The notes under the pieces: model-generated
What the model saw: the letters and a program-made list of their open reading frames with translations, nothing else
Told to the model about the DNA's origin: nothing
The model's database searches: none
Part shown: in pieces, positions 32,655-42,200 of the stretch
Position numbering within the stretch: position 1 is the stretch's first letter
Layout: the number at the start of each line of letters is the position of its first letter
Translations under genes and position numbers: made by a program
NCBI RefSeq assembly: GCF_036186745.1
Contig: NZ_CP108086.1
Coordinates: 3,100,001-3,164,000, forward strand
Length of the DNA stretch: 64,000 nucleotides
Direction: 5' to 3'
DNA from: Microbispora hainanensis
Lineage (GTDB): Bacteria; Actinomycetota; Actinomycetes; Streptosporangiales; Streptosporangiaceae

Positions 32655-32876
32655 CTATGGGCCTTCCCTCTCCTCGGGCCGGATCAGTCCTGCCGCGAGC
32701 AGGAGTTCGTGGGCGAGCCGGGCGGCGTGCTCGGGCCTGGACTGCGCGGGATCCTCGAGCGGCCCGCCCTCCAGGCCGCCCGCGAGCACCCGTACGGCCT
32801 CGGCGAGCGTGCTCACCTGCCGTTCGGTCGCGTCGAGTCTGGCTTTGAGCTCGTCGATCTCTCCGGGTTGGGACAT
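32655..32876 (-). CDS. small coiled-coil hypothetical protein, 73 aa
   Basis: Acidic, mostly helical 73-aa protein beginning MSQPGEIDELKARLDATERQ, with a heptad-like pattern over about the first 35 residues, then a proline- and glutamate-rich region and HAARLAHELLLAAGLIRPEE. No family recognised. It ends 9 bp before the LacI start on the same strand, so it may open the LacI-kinase-regulator transcript. TTGAGGC precedes the ATG. Confidence 0.65.
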   Translation of the reverse strand: MSQPGEIDELKARLDATERQVSTLAEAVRVLAGGLEGGPLEDPAQSRPEHAARLAHELLLAAGLIRPEEREGP

Positions 32877-32967
32877 GCCTCAAGTCTTCCCCGGGTCCTT
32901 CGGCCCTACCGCGAGCGGCGGAGGTGGCCGACGGTGAAAGACAGCGGCGACAATCAGGGGGAATGTC

Positions 32968-33609
32968 GTGTTCGTCGATCGTCATGACGCCGGGCGGCGC
33001 CTGGGTGAGCGGTTACGGAAACTTCCCGGGATGGAGGACGCGGTCGTCGTCGGCCTGCCCAGGGGAGGCGTGATCGTGGCGTACGAGGTCGCCAAGGCCC
33101 TCGGCGCCCCGCTGGACGTGATCGTCGTACGCAAGCTGGGCGTGCCCTACCAGCCGGAGCTGGGCTTCGGCGCGATCGGCGAGGGCGGGGTGCGGGTGCT
33201 GAACCCCGACGTCGTACGGCTCGCCAACATCACTCGCGACGAGATGGCCGAGGTGGAGCGGCGCGAACGGGCCGAGCTGGAGCGGCGCGCCCGCCGCTTC
33301 CGGGGCGACCGCAAGCCGGTGGACCTGGCAGGCCGTACGGTGATCGTCGTGGACGACGGGATCGCGACCGGCGGGACGGCCCGCGCCGCCTGTCAGGTGG
33401 CCCGCGCGCACGGGGCCTCCCGGGTGGTGCTCGCGGTGCCGGTGGGCGCCCCCGAGACGATCGCGAGCATGCGCGGGGACGCCGACGAGGTCGTCTGCCT
33501 GGAGACGCCGGAGCACTTCTACGCCATCGGCGCGTGGTACGAGGACTTCACCCAGGCGAGCGACGAGGACGTCGTCGAGTGCCTGCGGCGGGCCGCGGAG
33601 GAGGATTAA
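32968..33609 (+). CDS. phosphoribosyltransferase-domain protein
   Basis: PRTase-fold protein, 213 aa. The PRPP-binding signature is VIVVDDGIATGGTARAACQV; the N-terminal part has VVGLPRGGVIVAYEVAKALG. Stand-alone members with this sequence are often part of actinobacterial dormancy or hypoxia gene sets, next to CBS and universal-stress genes; a CBS protein is encoded 1.5 kb away. Substrate unknown. GTG start at 32968 follows AGGGGGAATGTC. Its TAA overlaps the opposing TAA in TTAA at 33606-33609. Confidence 0.86.
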   Translation: MFVDRHDAGRRLGERLRKLPGMEDAVVVGLPRGGVIVAYEVAKALGAPLDVIVVRKLGVPYQPELGFGAIGEGGVRVLNPDVVRLANITRDEMAEVERRERAELERRARRFRGDRKPVDLAGRTVIVVDDGIATGGTARAACQVARAHGASRVVLAVPVGAPETIASMRGDADEVVCLETPEHFYAIGAWYEDFTQASDEDVVECLRRAAEED

Positions 33610-33818
33610 GGGCTTTCCGGCGTCCGCTCCGCGTGGTGCTCGATCCGGGCGTCCGGTCCCGGGTAGAAGCACGGCGTCTCCCGCTCCTCGTCGAGCCATC
33701 TCACCAGGTAGGGGGGCGAGCCGTCGGTGTGGTAGAGCGCCACCACGATCCCGATGCGGCCCGCCTTCCCCCGGTGGATGCTCTCGACGATGAGACGGTC
33801 GCCGACCGAGGCTTTCAT
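33606..33818 (-). CDS. DUF1918 domain protein, 70 aa
   Basis: Small beta-barrel-like DUF1918 protein. Signature MKASVGDRLIVESIHRG, then RIGIVVALYHTDGSPPYLVR and a C-terminal CFYPGPDARIEHH. Very common in actinobacteria, often near stress genes; role unknown. It sits 13 bp downstream of the fructose-bisphosphate aldolase/phosphatase gene on the same strand and may be co-transcribed with it. Confidence 0.85.
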   Translation of the reverse strand: MKASVGDRLIVESIHRGKAGRIGIVVALYHTDGSPPYLVRWLDEERETPCFYPGPDARIEHHAERTPESP

Positions 33819-33831
33819 GGCGCCGGCCTTT

Positions 33832-34959
33832 TCACTGCCGGGATCCGACCGGGGTCGCGACCTCGGTCGTGATCGGCGTCCAGCGGTGGGCCAGGCGCCT
33901 GGTGAGAGAGGTCATCGTCGTGTACTCCAGGTCCTCCAGCGGCAGCCGGTGCGGCTCGAACGGCCCATGGCGGCGCAGGTAGTCCATGATCTCGTTCGCC
34001 TGCCGCCGGGCTCCGTCGAACGCCGGGTCGGCGAACATGTCACGCGGGCCGATCAGCCTGCCGTCCTTGATCTGGAACCCGAGCGCGACCACCCGCGGCG
34101 GGCCGTCGAACCGCGACGGGTGCGCCTGCCCGGTGGCCACCGGCATCAGCGGCGCGTGGTGCGAGCCGCGCATGCACCCCGCCACCGAGTGGGCGAAGGC
34201 GAACGGCTCCAGCGCCTCGCCCACGGCCGGCAGGCCCGACTGGCAGCGCACGATCATCACGGGATCGTCCTTGCCGACGTACTTGCCGGCGATCAGCGAC
34301 AGCCGCTGGGTGCTGGTCGCCGCAGCGGTCATGCCGAGCGTCTTCGAACGGACGCTGTGGATCACGTAGCGCGCCGGGGCGCCGATGTACATCAGCATGT
34401 CGTACAGGTCCGCCGGGCAGTCGAAGACGATGCGCCGGTCCTCGCGCAGGTCGTACACCTCGAACGCGAACCCGGCGTGCATCTTCTCGTCGATCACCAG
34501 CCCGGGGGTGTTGGACGGGTCGGCGAACATCTTGTACAGCGGGAGGTTCCACGCGCCCGGCTCGGTCTTGTCCGCCAGGAAGCACAGCACCGGTTCCGAC
34601 GGCCGCTCCTCGAACTCCAGCTCCGCGTAGCCCGGGCCCATGCCGCGCAGGTTGCCGGAGAAGGCGTCCGACAGCAGGTCCTGGCCGGCGCCGTACAGGC
34701 CGAGCTCCTTGGCGAGGTGGGTCGTCGCCTGGAAGGTGTCCCAGGCGAAGGAGTGGATCAGCCCCGCCTCCTGGCCGTACGTGTGGGTCAGGATGAGCGA
34801 GATGTCGTCGCCGCAGCTTTCCGCGTGGCCGTCGATGAGGAGCCCGGACGACTTCGCCCGCTCGATCTCCCGCCGTGCTTCGGCCATCAGCCGGGGATGG
34901 ACGGCGGAATGGCCGACGAACCCGCCTGTGTCTGCCTTGATGATGCTCAGCGTGATCAT
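33832..34959 (-). CDS. archaeal-type fructose-1,6-bisphosphate aldolase/phosphatase (class V FBPase)
   Basis: Bifunctional gluconeogenic enzyme joining triose phosphates to fructose-1,6-bisphosphate and removing one phosphate; 375 aa. It closely follows the archaeal family throughout: TLSIIKADTGGFVGHSAVHP, CGDDISLILTHTYG, GAGQDLLSDAFSGNLRGMGP, FLADKTEPGAWNLPLYKMFA, and the Schiff-base region LIAGKYVGKDDPVMIV; the Tyr of DYLRRHGPFEPHRL is kept. The ATG at 34959 follows GGAGGTG by 6 nt. It is rare in mesophilic bacteria; transfer from archaea or from thermophilic relatives is a reasonable inference. Confidence 0.93.
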   Translation of the reverse strand: MITLSIIKADTGGFVGHSAVHPRLMAEARREIERAKSSGLLIDGHAESCGDDISLILTHTYGQEAGLIHSFAWDTFQATTHLAKELGLYGAGQDLLSDAFSGNLRGMGPGYAELEFEERPSEPVLCFLADKTEPGAWNLPLYKMFADPSNTPGLVIDEKMHAGFAFEVYDLREDRRIVFDCPADLYDMLMYIGAPARYVIHSVRSKTLGMTAAATSTQRLSLIAGKYVGKDDPVMIVRCQSGLPAVGEALEPFAFAHSVAGCMRGSHHAPLMPVATGQAHPSRFDGPPRVVALGFQIKDGRLIGPRDMFADPAFDGARRQANEIMDYLRRHGPFEPHRLPLEDLEYTTMTSLTRRLAHRWTPITTEVATPVGSRQ

Positions 34960-35059
34960 ATGGTTCACCTCCACCTACACGTTTATTCGGACTTGGAGGG
35001 ATAAATAGGGCATTAGGTCACTAAGCGGGGCGGACTTCCGTATGAAGGGGAGAGCCGGC

Positions 35060-35491
35060 ATGAAGATCAAAGATGTCATGTCCACGCCGGTGGTCGTCGT
35101 CCCGCCGATCACGCCGGTGCGGGACGTCGCGCGGCACATGGACTACTCGGGCGTCGGCTGCGTCGTGGTGTCGGAGGGGCCCGGCATCGCCGGCGTGGTG
35201 ACCGACCGCGACCTCGCCGTACGCGTGCTCGCCCAGGACAGGGGCGGGGACACGCCGGTGGGCGAGGTGATGTCGGAGCAGGTGGTCATGGCGGAGGCGG
35301 ACGACGAGGTCGAGGTGGCCTTCGACGTGTTCCGCCGCCACTCCTTCCGCAGGCTGCCGGTGGCCGCCGAGGGGAGCGTGGTCGGCATGGTGACGGTCGA
35401 CGACCTGCTCCTCCAGATGCACCAGCTCGGCGCCGACCTGCTCACGCCGGTGGTCAAGGAGATCAGCGAGCCGCAGCACCAGAGCGACTAG
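35060..35491 (+). CDS. CBS-domain pair protein
   Basis: Stand-alone tandem CBS protein, 143 aa. CBS1 covers MKIKDVMSTPVVVVPPITPV to GVVTDRDLAVRVLAQ; CBS2 covers VGEVMSEQVVMAEADDEV to GMVTVDDLLLQM. Such pairs bind adenosine nucleotides and are commonly dormancy-associated in actinobacteria. The ATG at 35060 follows AAGGGGAGAGCCGGC. It is divergent from the aldolase/phosphatase gene over a 100-bp gap and is followed directly (TAG-ATG) by an acyltransferase gene. Confidence 0.9.
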   Translation: MKIKDVMSTPVVVVPPITPVRDVARHMDYSGVGCVVVSEGPGIAGVVTDRDLAVRVLAQDRGGDTPVGEVMSEQVVMAEADDEVEVAFDVFRRHSFRRLPVAAEGSVVGMVTVDDLLLQMHQLGADLLTPVVKEISEPQHQSD

Positions 35492-36841
35492 ATGTCCGCG
35501 CCCCTGCGACGTGCGGCGGAGCGCACGCCGCCCGGCCGCGACCGTCACATCGACCTGCTGCGCGCCGTCGCCATCGCGCTGGTGGTGCTCGGGCACTGGC
35601 TTGCCGTGGTGGTGACCTACCGCGACCGCATCGGCGGCGACACGGTCCTCGCGTACGTCCCCTGGGCCAGGCCGCTCACCTGGCTGTTCCAGGTCATGCC
35701 GGTGTTCTTCCTGGTGGGTGGCTTCGCGGGAGCCGCCTCGCTCGACTCCTGCCGGCGGCGGGGCGGCGACGCGATCGGCTGGTTCCTGTCCCGCACCGAC
35801 CGGCTGATCCGCCCGACGACGGCGTTCCTGCTCACGCTGGGCGGCGCGGCCCTGCTCGCGCTCCTCCTCGGCGCCGACCCCGCCACCGTGGGCATGGCGG
35901 TCTGGCTCGCCTGCCTGCCGTTGTGGTTCCTCATCGCGTACGTCACGGTCGTCCTGCTCACCCCGATCCTGCTCGCGCTGCACCGCAGGGCGGGCCTCGC
36001 GGTGCCCGTGGTTCTCGCGGTGGCGGTGGCGTTCGGCGACGCGGCCCGGTTGCTCGGCGGTCCCGGCGTGTTCGGCGCGGCCAACTATCTGCTGGCCTGG
36101 GCGGCGGTCTACCAGCTCGGCATCGCCTGGCGGGAGGGAGCCCTGTCCGCCCGGCCCCGCGTGGCCGTACCCATGATCGTGGGCGGCCTGGCGGCGCTGG
36201 TGCTGCTCACCGTCCCGGGGCCGTACGCGGTCAGCATGGTGACCGACCCCGGCGCCCGCCTGCAGAACACCTCGCCGCCGACGCTCGCGCTGCTCGCCCT
36301 CGCGGTCGCGCAGACGGGGGTCGCACTGCTCCTGCACGAGCATGGTGGTCGCCTGCTGCGCCGTACGCGCCCGTGGGCGGCCGTCGTCGCGGCCAACTCC
36401 GTGATCATGACGGTGTTCCTCTGGCACATGACGGCCGTCGTGATCGCCGTGCTCGCGCTCTATGTCACCGGCCTGCTGCCGCAGCCGCCTCCCGGATCGG
36501 CCGCCTGGCTGCTGCTGCGCGTGCCCTGGATCGCTTTCCTGACGGCGACCCTCGCGGTGCTCGTCGCCGTGTTCGCCCGGTTCGAACGGCACGCGGTTGA
36601 GAGGCGCGGGGGTGCTTTGCCGGCGTCGAGCGCCGGGAGGGCGGGGGCCTCGACGTCGGCCGCGACCCTGGCGGGAGCCGGTCTGGTCGTCGCGGGCCTG
36701 CTCGGTGTGGCGCTCACCGGCTCGCAGGGCCTGCCCGCGCCGATGCTCCCCGCCCGCTTCGCCGTGTGGTTCGCCGTCTACTTCGCGGGCGCCGCGCTGC
36801 TGTGGGCCGCCCGGGCGTCGCATCGGCGCCTCGCGTCATGA
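35492..36841 (+). CDS. acyltransferase family 3 membrane protein
   Basis: Integral membrane O-acyltransferase of the OafA/NodX (acyltransferase 3) family, 449 aa with about eleven hydrophobic segments. The catalytic His region is RHIDLLRAVAIALVVLGHWL near residue 18, followed by QVMPVFFLVGGFAG. Substrate unknown: cell-wall or extracellular glycans are typical. The ATG abuts the CBS gene's stop, so it is probably co-transcribed. Its own stop overlaps the ATG (36838) that precedes a decayed YihY gene. Confidence 0.87.
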   Translation: MSAPLRRAAERTPPGRDRHIDLLRAVAIALVVLGHWLAVVVTYRDRIGGDTVLAYVPWARPLTWLFQVMPVFFLVGGFAGAASLDSCRRRGGDAIGWFLSRTDRLIRPTTAFLLTLGGAALLALLLGADPATVGMAVWLACLPLWFLIAYVTVVLLTPILLALHRRAGLAVPVVLAVAVAFGDAARLLGGPGVFGAANYLLAWAAVYQLGIAWREGALSARPRVAVPMIVGGLAALVLLTVPGPYAVSMVTDPGARLQNTSPPTLALLALAVAQTGVALLLHEHGGRLLRRTRPWAAVVAANSVIMTVFLWHMTAVVIAVLALYVTGLLPQPPPGSAAWLLLRVPWIAFLTATLAVLVAVFARFERHAVERRGGALPASSAGRAGASTSAATLAGAGLVVAGLLGVALTGSQGLPAPMLPARFAVWFAVYFAGAALLWAARASHRRLAS

Positions 36842-37437
36842 GAGTGCCGGCGGAACACTGGAAGACGATCGCCGGGCGGGTGCGGCCGTCGCCCACCTGC
36901 TGGTCGCCCTGCTGTGGGCATCGTCGAGGGCCGTCCAGGCGCTCATGCGGTGCCTGAACGCGGTGCTCGGAGGCAGGGAGAGCCACGGCCCGATCGGCAG
37001 CCGCCTGCCGGCGCTGCTCTACACGCTCGCGGCGATCGCCGGAGTGCCGGTGTTGCTCGCGCTCGTCGCCGCGTTCCCGGTCGTGCTGGAACACCTCGGC
37101 CGCGGCCGGGTGGCCAGGGCCGCCGTCTCTGTGGCGCGCTGGGCGGCGCTCGTCCTGTTCATCGGGGTGGGGCCGGCGCTGCTCTAGCGGCATGTCCCCG
37201 GCAGTCGTCGCGAGTCGCAGTGGCGGTCGGTCGCCTGGGGCCTGGGGCTCGCCATGCCCGCCCTGGTGCTGGTCTCGGCCGGTCTGTCGATCTTCGTGAC
37301 CGGCTTCGGCCGCTTCGGCTGGACGTACGGCGCGGTCGCGGCCGTACTCACGCTCTGGCTGTATTTCGCTGATCGTGCTGCTGGGTGCCGAGGTCAACGG
37401 AGCGATCGAGCGCCATCTGCGGGACTTGTCCGGATAA
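36838..37437 (+). pseudogene. decayed YihY/UPF0761 membrane protein gene
   Basis: Remnant of a YihY-family inner-membrane protein broken into at least four frames. An ATG at 36838 starts MRVPAEHWKTIAG; after a shift come HLLVALLWASSRAVQALMRC and FPVVLEHLGRGRVA to a stop at 37187; another frame gives VAWGLGLAMPALVLVSAGLS and FGRFGWTYGAVAAVLTLWLY; a last shift gives SLIVLLGAEVNGAIERHLRD up to TAA at 37437. Order and content match the second half of YihY; the N-terminal membrane half is missing. Overlap with the acyltransferase stop suggests it was once the next gene of that operon. Confidence 0.8.
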
Positions 37438-37476
37438 ATCCGTGTCAAGTGACCTTCATAGGGCAGCAGGAGAGGC

Positions 37477-38772
37477 GTGTCCGACAGCGGTCTGTCCCCA
37501 GGAAGCGGCATCTCCAGCGTGTTCCCCTCGCTCCCCGGCCAGGGGGAAATGACGCCCGATCCGGCGCCGGAGCCGACCGGCGTCGACCGCACCGATCATG
37601 CCGATCGTGCCGACGGTGCTGATTTCGCCGACGGTGCTGATGTTGTCGGCCGTGCCGCCGATGCCGCCGATGTCGCCGGCGCCGCCGGCGCCGCCGGTGC
37701 CGCCGGTGCCGTGGCGTCCGACCGGCCGTTCGGCCTCCCGGGACGCCCGCTGCGCAGCAACCCGTTCATGTTCGGCCTGACCGGCGCGCTCGGCGTGCTC
37801 ACCGCATGGCTCCTGGTGCAGGCGATCGCCGGCGCGGGCTCGGCGATCGTGCTGATCGTGGTCTCGCTGTTCCTGGCCATCGGACTCAATCCCGCGGTCG
37901 AGGCGCTCCAGCGAAGCAACCTGTCCCGCCGCCTCGCGATCACGATCGTGTTCGGGTCGGTCATCGCGTTCTTCGTGGTCTTCGGGCTCGCGGTCGTGCC
38001 GCCCCTCACCGAACAGACCACCGGGTTCGCCCGGCACCTGCCCGACTACGTGCAGCAGCTCCAGAACCACCCGCTCATCCGCTCGGTGGACGAGCGCTAC
38101 CAGATCCTCGACAAGATCCAGCAGTACGTCGCGGGCGGCGGGCTGGCCACCCAGATGTTCGGCGGCCTCCTCGGCGTGGCGAGCGTCGTGATCAGCGCGC
38201 TGTTCAGCGCCTTCACCGTGCTCGTGCTCACGCTCTACTTCCTCGGGTCGCTCAACTCCATGAAGGAGACGGCCTACCGGTTCGTGCCCCGCTCACGCCG
38301 CACTCGGGTCCGCCTGCTCGGGGACGAGATCATCAACCAGATCGGCGGCTACGTCGCGGGCAACCTGATCATCTCGCTGATCGCCGGTGTGGTGACCTAC
38401 CTGTTCCTGGCCATGCTGAACGTGCCGTACGCGCTCGCCCTGGCCATCTTCGTCGCGGTCACCGACCTGATCCCGCTGGTCGGCGCGGTCATCGGCGCGG
38501 TCGTGGCCTCCGGGGTGGGCTTCCTCTCCTCCGTACAGGTCGGCATCGCCTGCGTGGTCTTCTTCGTCGTCTACCAGCAGGTCGAGAACTACTGGATCTC
38601 CCCGAAGGTGTTCAAGTCGTCCGTCGACGTGCCGCCCGTGGCGACCATCGTCGGGGCTTTGCTCGGCGGGGCGCTCCTCGGCATCGTCGGGGCCCTGCTC
38701 GGCATCCCGCTCGCGGCGGCCCTGCTCCTCCTGGCCCGCGAGGTGGTGCTGCCCCGCCAAGACCGGCTATAG
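37477..38772 (+). CDS. AI-2E family transporter
   Basis: Polytopic membrane protein of the AI-2E/PerM exporter family, 431 aa. The first 90 or so residues are a low-complexity Asp/Ala/Gly/Val-rich cytoplasmic tail (ADAADVAGAAGAAGAAGAVA) that is not part of the family. The core has about eight hydrophobic segments, with LFLAIGLNPAVEALQR, the long soluble loop around residues 180-225, and YIxSPKVxK-like YWISPKVFKSSVDVPP. Substrate unknown. GTG at 37477 follows AGGAGAGGC. Confidence 0.88.
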   Translation: MSDSGLSPGSGISSVFPSLPGQGEMTPDPAPEPTGVDRTDHADRADGADFADGADVVGRAADAADVAGAAGAAGAAGAVASDRPFGLPGRPLRSNPFMFGLTGALGVLTAWLLVQAIAGAGSAIVLIVVSLFLAIGLNPAVEALQRSNLSRRLAITIVFGSVIAFFVVFGLAVVPPLTEQTTGFARHLPDYVQQLQNHPLIRSVDERYQILDKIQQYVAGGGLATQMFGGLLGVASVVISALFSAFTVLVLTLYFLGSLNSMKETAYRFVPRSRRTRVRLLGDEIINQIGGYVAGNLIISLIAGVVTYLFLAMLNVPYALALAIFVAVTDLIPLVGAVIGAVVASGVGFLSSVQVGIACVVFFVVYQQVENYWISPKVFKSSVDVPPVATIVGALLGGALLGIVGALLGIPLAAALLLLAREVVLPRQDRL

Positions 38773-39160
38773 CCGACCGCTGTAGCCGTTCTCTCTCCCG
38801 CAGCGCGGTGGCGTTCACAAAGCTCCGCGTACGCGCGCCGCCGCTCGTCATGCCGCAGCAGGGCGCTCCGGAGAGTGCGCAGGGCTCAGCTCGCGGCGTC
38901 GTAGTCGGCGCGGGACAGTGCGGCGACGCGGCGGTGCGGTCGGTGCGGGGCGGGAATGCGGGCGGTGTGGCGATTACGAGGCGCCGCAGTGAGCGCGGGG
39001 CGGGAGTGCGGGCCGCTGCGGTAAGTGTGCGGCGGTGCGGTGAGCGTGCTCAGCGCGACCCCGCCGATCCCGGCTGCTCTACCCCGTCCTCATCGCATCC
39101 GGGCTCTCCCACGCCCGCTGCGCCGCAAGTCTGTGGCCCCAACTGAACCGGGTCGTCCGG
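38773..39160. other. intergenic region without a recognisable gene
   Basis: About 390 bp of very G-rich DNA on the plus strand, with runs such as GCGGTGCGGTCGGTGCGGGG. A CGGCTATAGCCG palindrome covers the end of the transporter gene (38762-38773), and a small TGAGC-GT-GCTCA hairpin occurs near 39040. No family-like reading was found in any frame. Confidence 0.6.
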
Positions 39161-39190
39161 TTGCTAAGAGTGAGGAGAGTAAGAGATAAT
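39161..39190 (+). promoter_or_regulatory. promoter for the DUF222/HNH gene
   Basis: TTGCTA (39161-39166) and GATAAT (39185-39190) with an 18-bp spacer; five of six -10 bases match TATAAT. It lies in the only A+T-rich stretch of the region, about 35 bp upstream of the GAGGAGG ribosome site. Confidence 0.55.
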
Positions 39191-39224
39191 TCAAACAGGA
39201 TTTCGAATCGAGTGAGGAGGTGTG

Positions 39225-42200
39225 ATGGATCTGTTCGACATCGATCCTGAGCACCATCGTCATTCGAATGGCCCTGACGACGGTGAGTGGTGGGACCGTC
39301 TGATCGCCAATTCGCCGCTGTGGTCGTCCGACGGGTCGTCCGCCCGCGAGCCCTTCCCGATCATCAACTTCGGGCCCCGGCAGCGCGCCGACGCGCCCAG
39401 CACCGAGACCACGAGCGGCCCAGGGGCGGACGTCTCGGGCACCGATCCCGACAACGCGGGTAGCGATGGTGCGGATCCCAGGCGTAGGGACGCCGCCGGT
39501 GCGAATGCCGCTGGCATGGACGGCGCTGGCGCGGATGCCGCGTGTTGGACCGCCGACAGTGCGGGATCTGACGCGGGATCTGACGCGGGTGCCGCCCGTG
39601 GAGCTGCCGACGGTGCGAATGCCGCTGGCATGGACGGCGCTGGCGCGAACGCCGCGTGTTGGACCGCCGACAGCGCGGGATCTGACGCGCGTGCCGCCTG
39701 TGGGGTTGCCGATCGTGCGGCATTCGCCGGTGCGAATGTGGGTGGCACGAACGGCGCTGGCGCGAATGCCGCGCGTGGAGCTGCCGACGGTGCAGATACC
39801 AGTGGCCCGGACGCTGCTGGCGCTGCTGGCGCTGGCTTTGGTGCCGCGCGTGGTGCTGCCGATGGCGCGGACGCTGCTGGCACGAACGGCACTGGCGCGG
39901 CCGGCCCGGGTGCGGGCGCAGGTGCCTCCGATTCGGGTGGTCGTGGTCGGGGTGGTGTGCGGTCGTCGTGGGTGGTGGTGGGGTCGGTTCGTGAGGTGGC
40001 CCAAGAGCTGGCGCTGACCCCGCTTCCCGATGACGTGGATGTGTGCCTGGCCGAGGCGGAGGAGTTGCTGTTCGCCCGGGATCGGATCACCTGCGCGCTG
40101 GCCGATCGGGTGGGGCGGGTGCATCGTGCGGGGCAGGCCAGGCAGCATGGGCATGCCTCCACCCGGTGTTGGTTGCGCACGAGTGGGGGGATGACGGTGG
40201 GGGGTGCGGGCCGCCTGCTCACGTTGGGGGCGGAACTGCCGCGCCTCCCCAAGGTGCGGGAGAAGTTCGCCACGGGTGAGCTGGCGGCCGGGGTGGTGGA
40301 GGCCATCTGCGCCGCTGTGGCCGGACTGACCGACGAGCAGGCCACCTTGGCGGAGCCGATCTTGGTGGACCTGGCCAGTAAAGCGGGGGCGGCGGAGGTC
40401 GCCAAGGCCGGCCGCCATCTGCGGGCGGTGCTGGACCCCGATGGGGATGAGCGGGATGAGCGGGCCGATTACGGGCGGCGGTTCCTGCGGGTCCGCCCGG
40501 GCAAGGGCGGCGGCGTGGAAGGGGAGTTCTACCTGCCGCGTGAGGCCGGCGCCCGGTTGATGGCGTTGTTGCAGGCGTACGCCAAGCTGAGGGCACAGGG
40601 TGATGACCGCCCGCTGACGGTGCGCCAGGCCGACGCCTTGATCGCCCTGCTGGAGCAGAAGATCGCCGCCGAGCTCCTCGTCGTGGTCAGCGCCGAATCC
40701 CTCCCCACCGACCCCGAAACCACCGCAGACCCCGAAACCACCGACGACAACCCATACCCCGCCGACCCGGCCACCGACGACCCCGACCCGGCCACCCAAG
40801 ACCCCGCTGACCCTGCCGCCGACGACGAGGTCAGCGACCACTTCGCAGACCTCGGCGACAGCGCCTCCAGTGACTACGTCCCCGACACCACCGGAACCAC
40901 TGACGAGCCGAGCCAGGCCGACGACACCGCCGACCACGCCGGAGACGCGCGGGATGTCGGGGGCTTCGAGGAAGGCCGGGACGACACGGGCGACCGTGCT
41001 CCCGGCGAGGCCGGGGCAGATGCCGGTGCGGAGAGCGCCGACGACACCGCCGACCACGCCGAAAACGCGCGGGATGCCGGGGGCTTCGAGGAAGGCCGGG
41101 ACGACACGGGCGACCGTGCTCCTGGCGAGGCCGGGGCAGATGCCGGTGCGGAGAGCGCCGACGACACCAACGCCTACGCCCCCGACGCCACCGGAAGCGC
41201 CGACGACCCCAGCCAGGCCGACGACGCCGTCTCCGACGTGATGGGCGACCCGGGTGCTGCGGGCGGCACCGACGGCCCCGAGACCCTGGACGAGCTCGAC
41301 ACTGCTGAGGCTGTCCCCGCCACCGACCCTGCCGCTGGCTCCGGCGACGTCGCGACCGGACTTCGCGATGAGGAGCCTCGTGGCTGGGGAGCCGGTGAGT
41401 GCGGGGCCGGTGAGCGGCGGCCTGGGGAGTGCGAGCCGCGCAGCACCGCGAACACCGCCGCTGCCGAGGGCGACCACACCGCGAACGCCGACTCCGCCGA
41501 GGACGACGACACCGCGAGCACCCGCTCTGCCGAGTGCGACACGACCGCGCCTGCAGAGGGCGATGGCTGCGTTCGCGGCGCGGCCTGGTCCGGAGCAACC
41601 CACGCCCGGCGGGGTGCGTCAGCATGGCCTGCTCACGGTGGCGGGCATTGGCACACAGCCCCTTCGGACACAGCCCCTTCGGACACAGTGCCTTCGGGTG
41701 CGACGGCTTCGAGTTCGGCGCGGCCGGATCCTCCTCCCGAGGATGTCTCCGCTCATCACACCCACGCCGGGCCTCGGACTGCGGGGGACTGCCGGCATGG
41801 CCAGGGCACGTGCCGGTGCGGCAGCCAAGGCGCGTGGCGGTGCAGTGGCGACGCGCGGTGCTCGTGCGCAACGCAGGCAGCGGGAACTCCGGGAACAGCA
41901 GCGGGAGCCGGGCGAGGGACGCCGGAGACGGCGCAAGAGGCGTCACAAGGAGGGGCACAGGGAACGGCGCAAGGTGGGTCCCCGGGATCTCCGGGTGCGT
42001 CGGCGGGCGCGATGCCCGGGGCGTTCTTGGGGTCGGCGTTGGGAGCGTCGGCAGGCACGTTGCTGGGGGCGTCGTTGGGGATGGCACCGGGGACCGCGCC
42101 GGGGTTGTTGCTGGCGACCGGGCAGGTGCTGCCCGTCTCCAGCGTGCACCGCCTCGCCCGGACCTCGACCCTGGTGCGGATCGTCATGAACGCCGAGGGG

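Noticed and set aside
34960-35059. DosR/DevR box for the dormancy-like cluster
   Set aside because: No convincing GGGACT-type palindrome could be seen in the divergent gap, so regulation by DosR is not claimed.
38773-39160. A G-rich stretch as a possible small RNA or gene
   Set aside because: No promoter-terminator pair or family-like reading frame; composition alone is not evidence.
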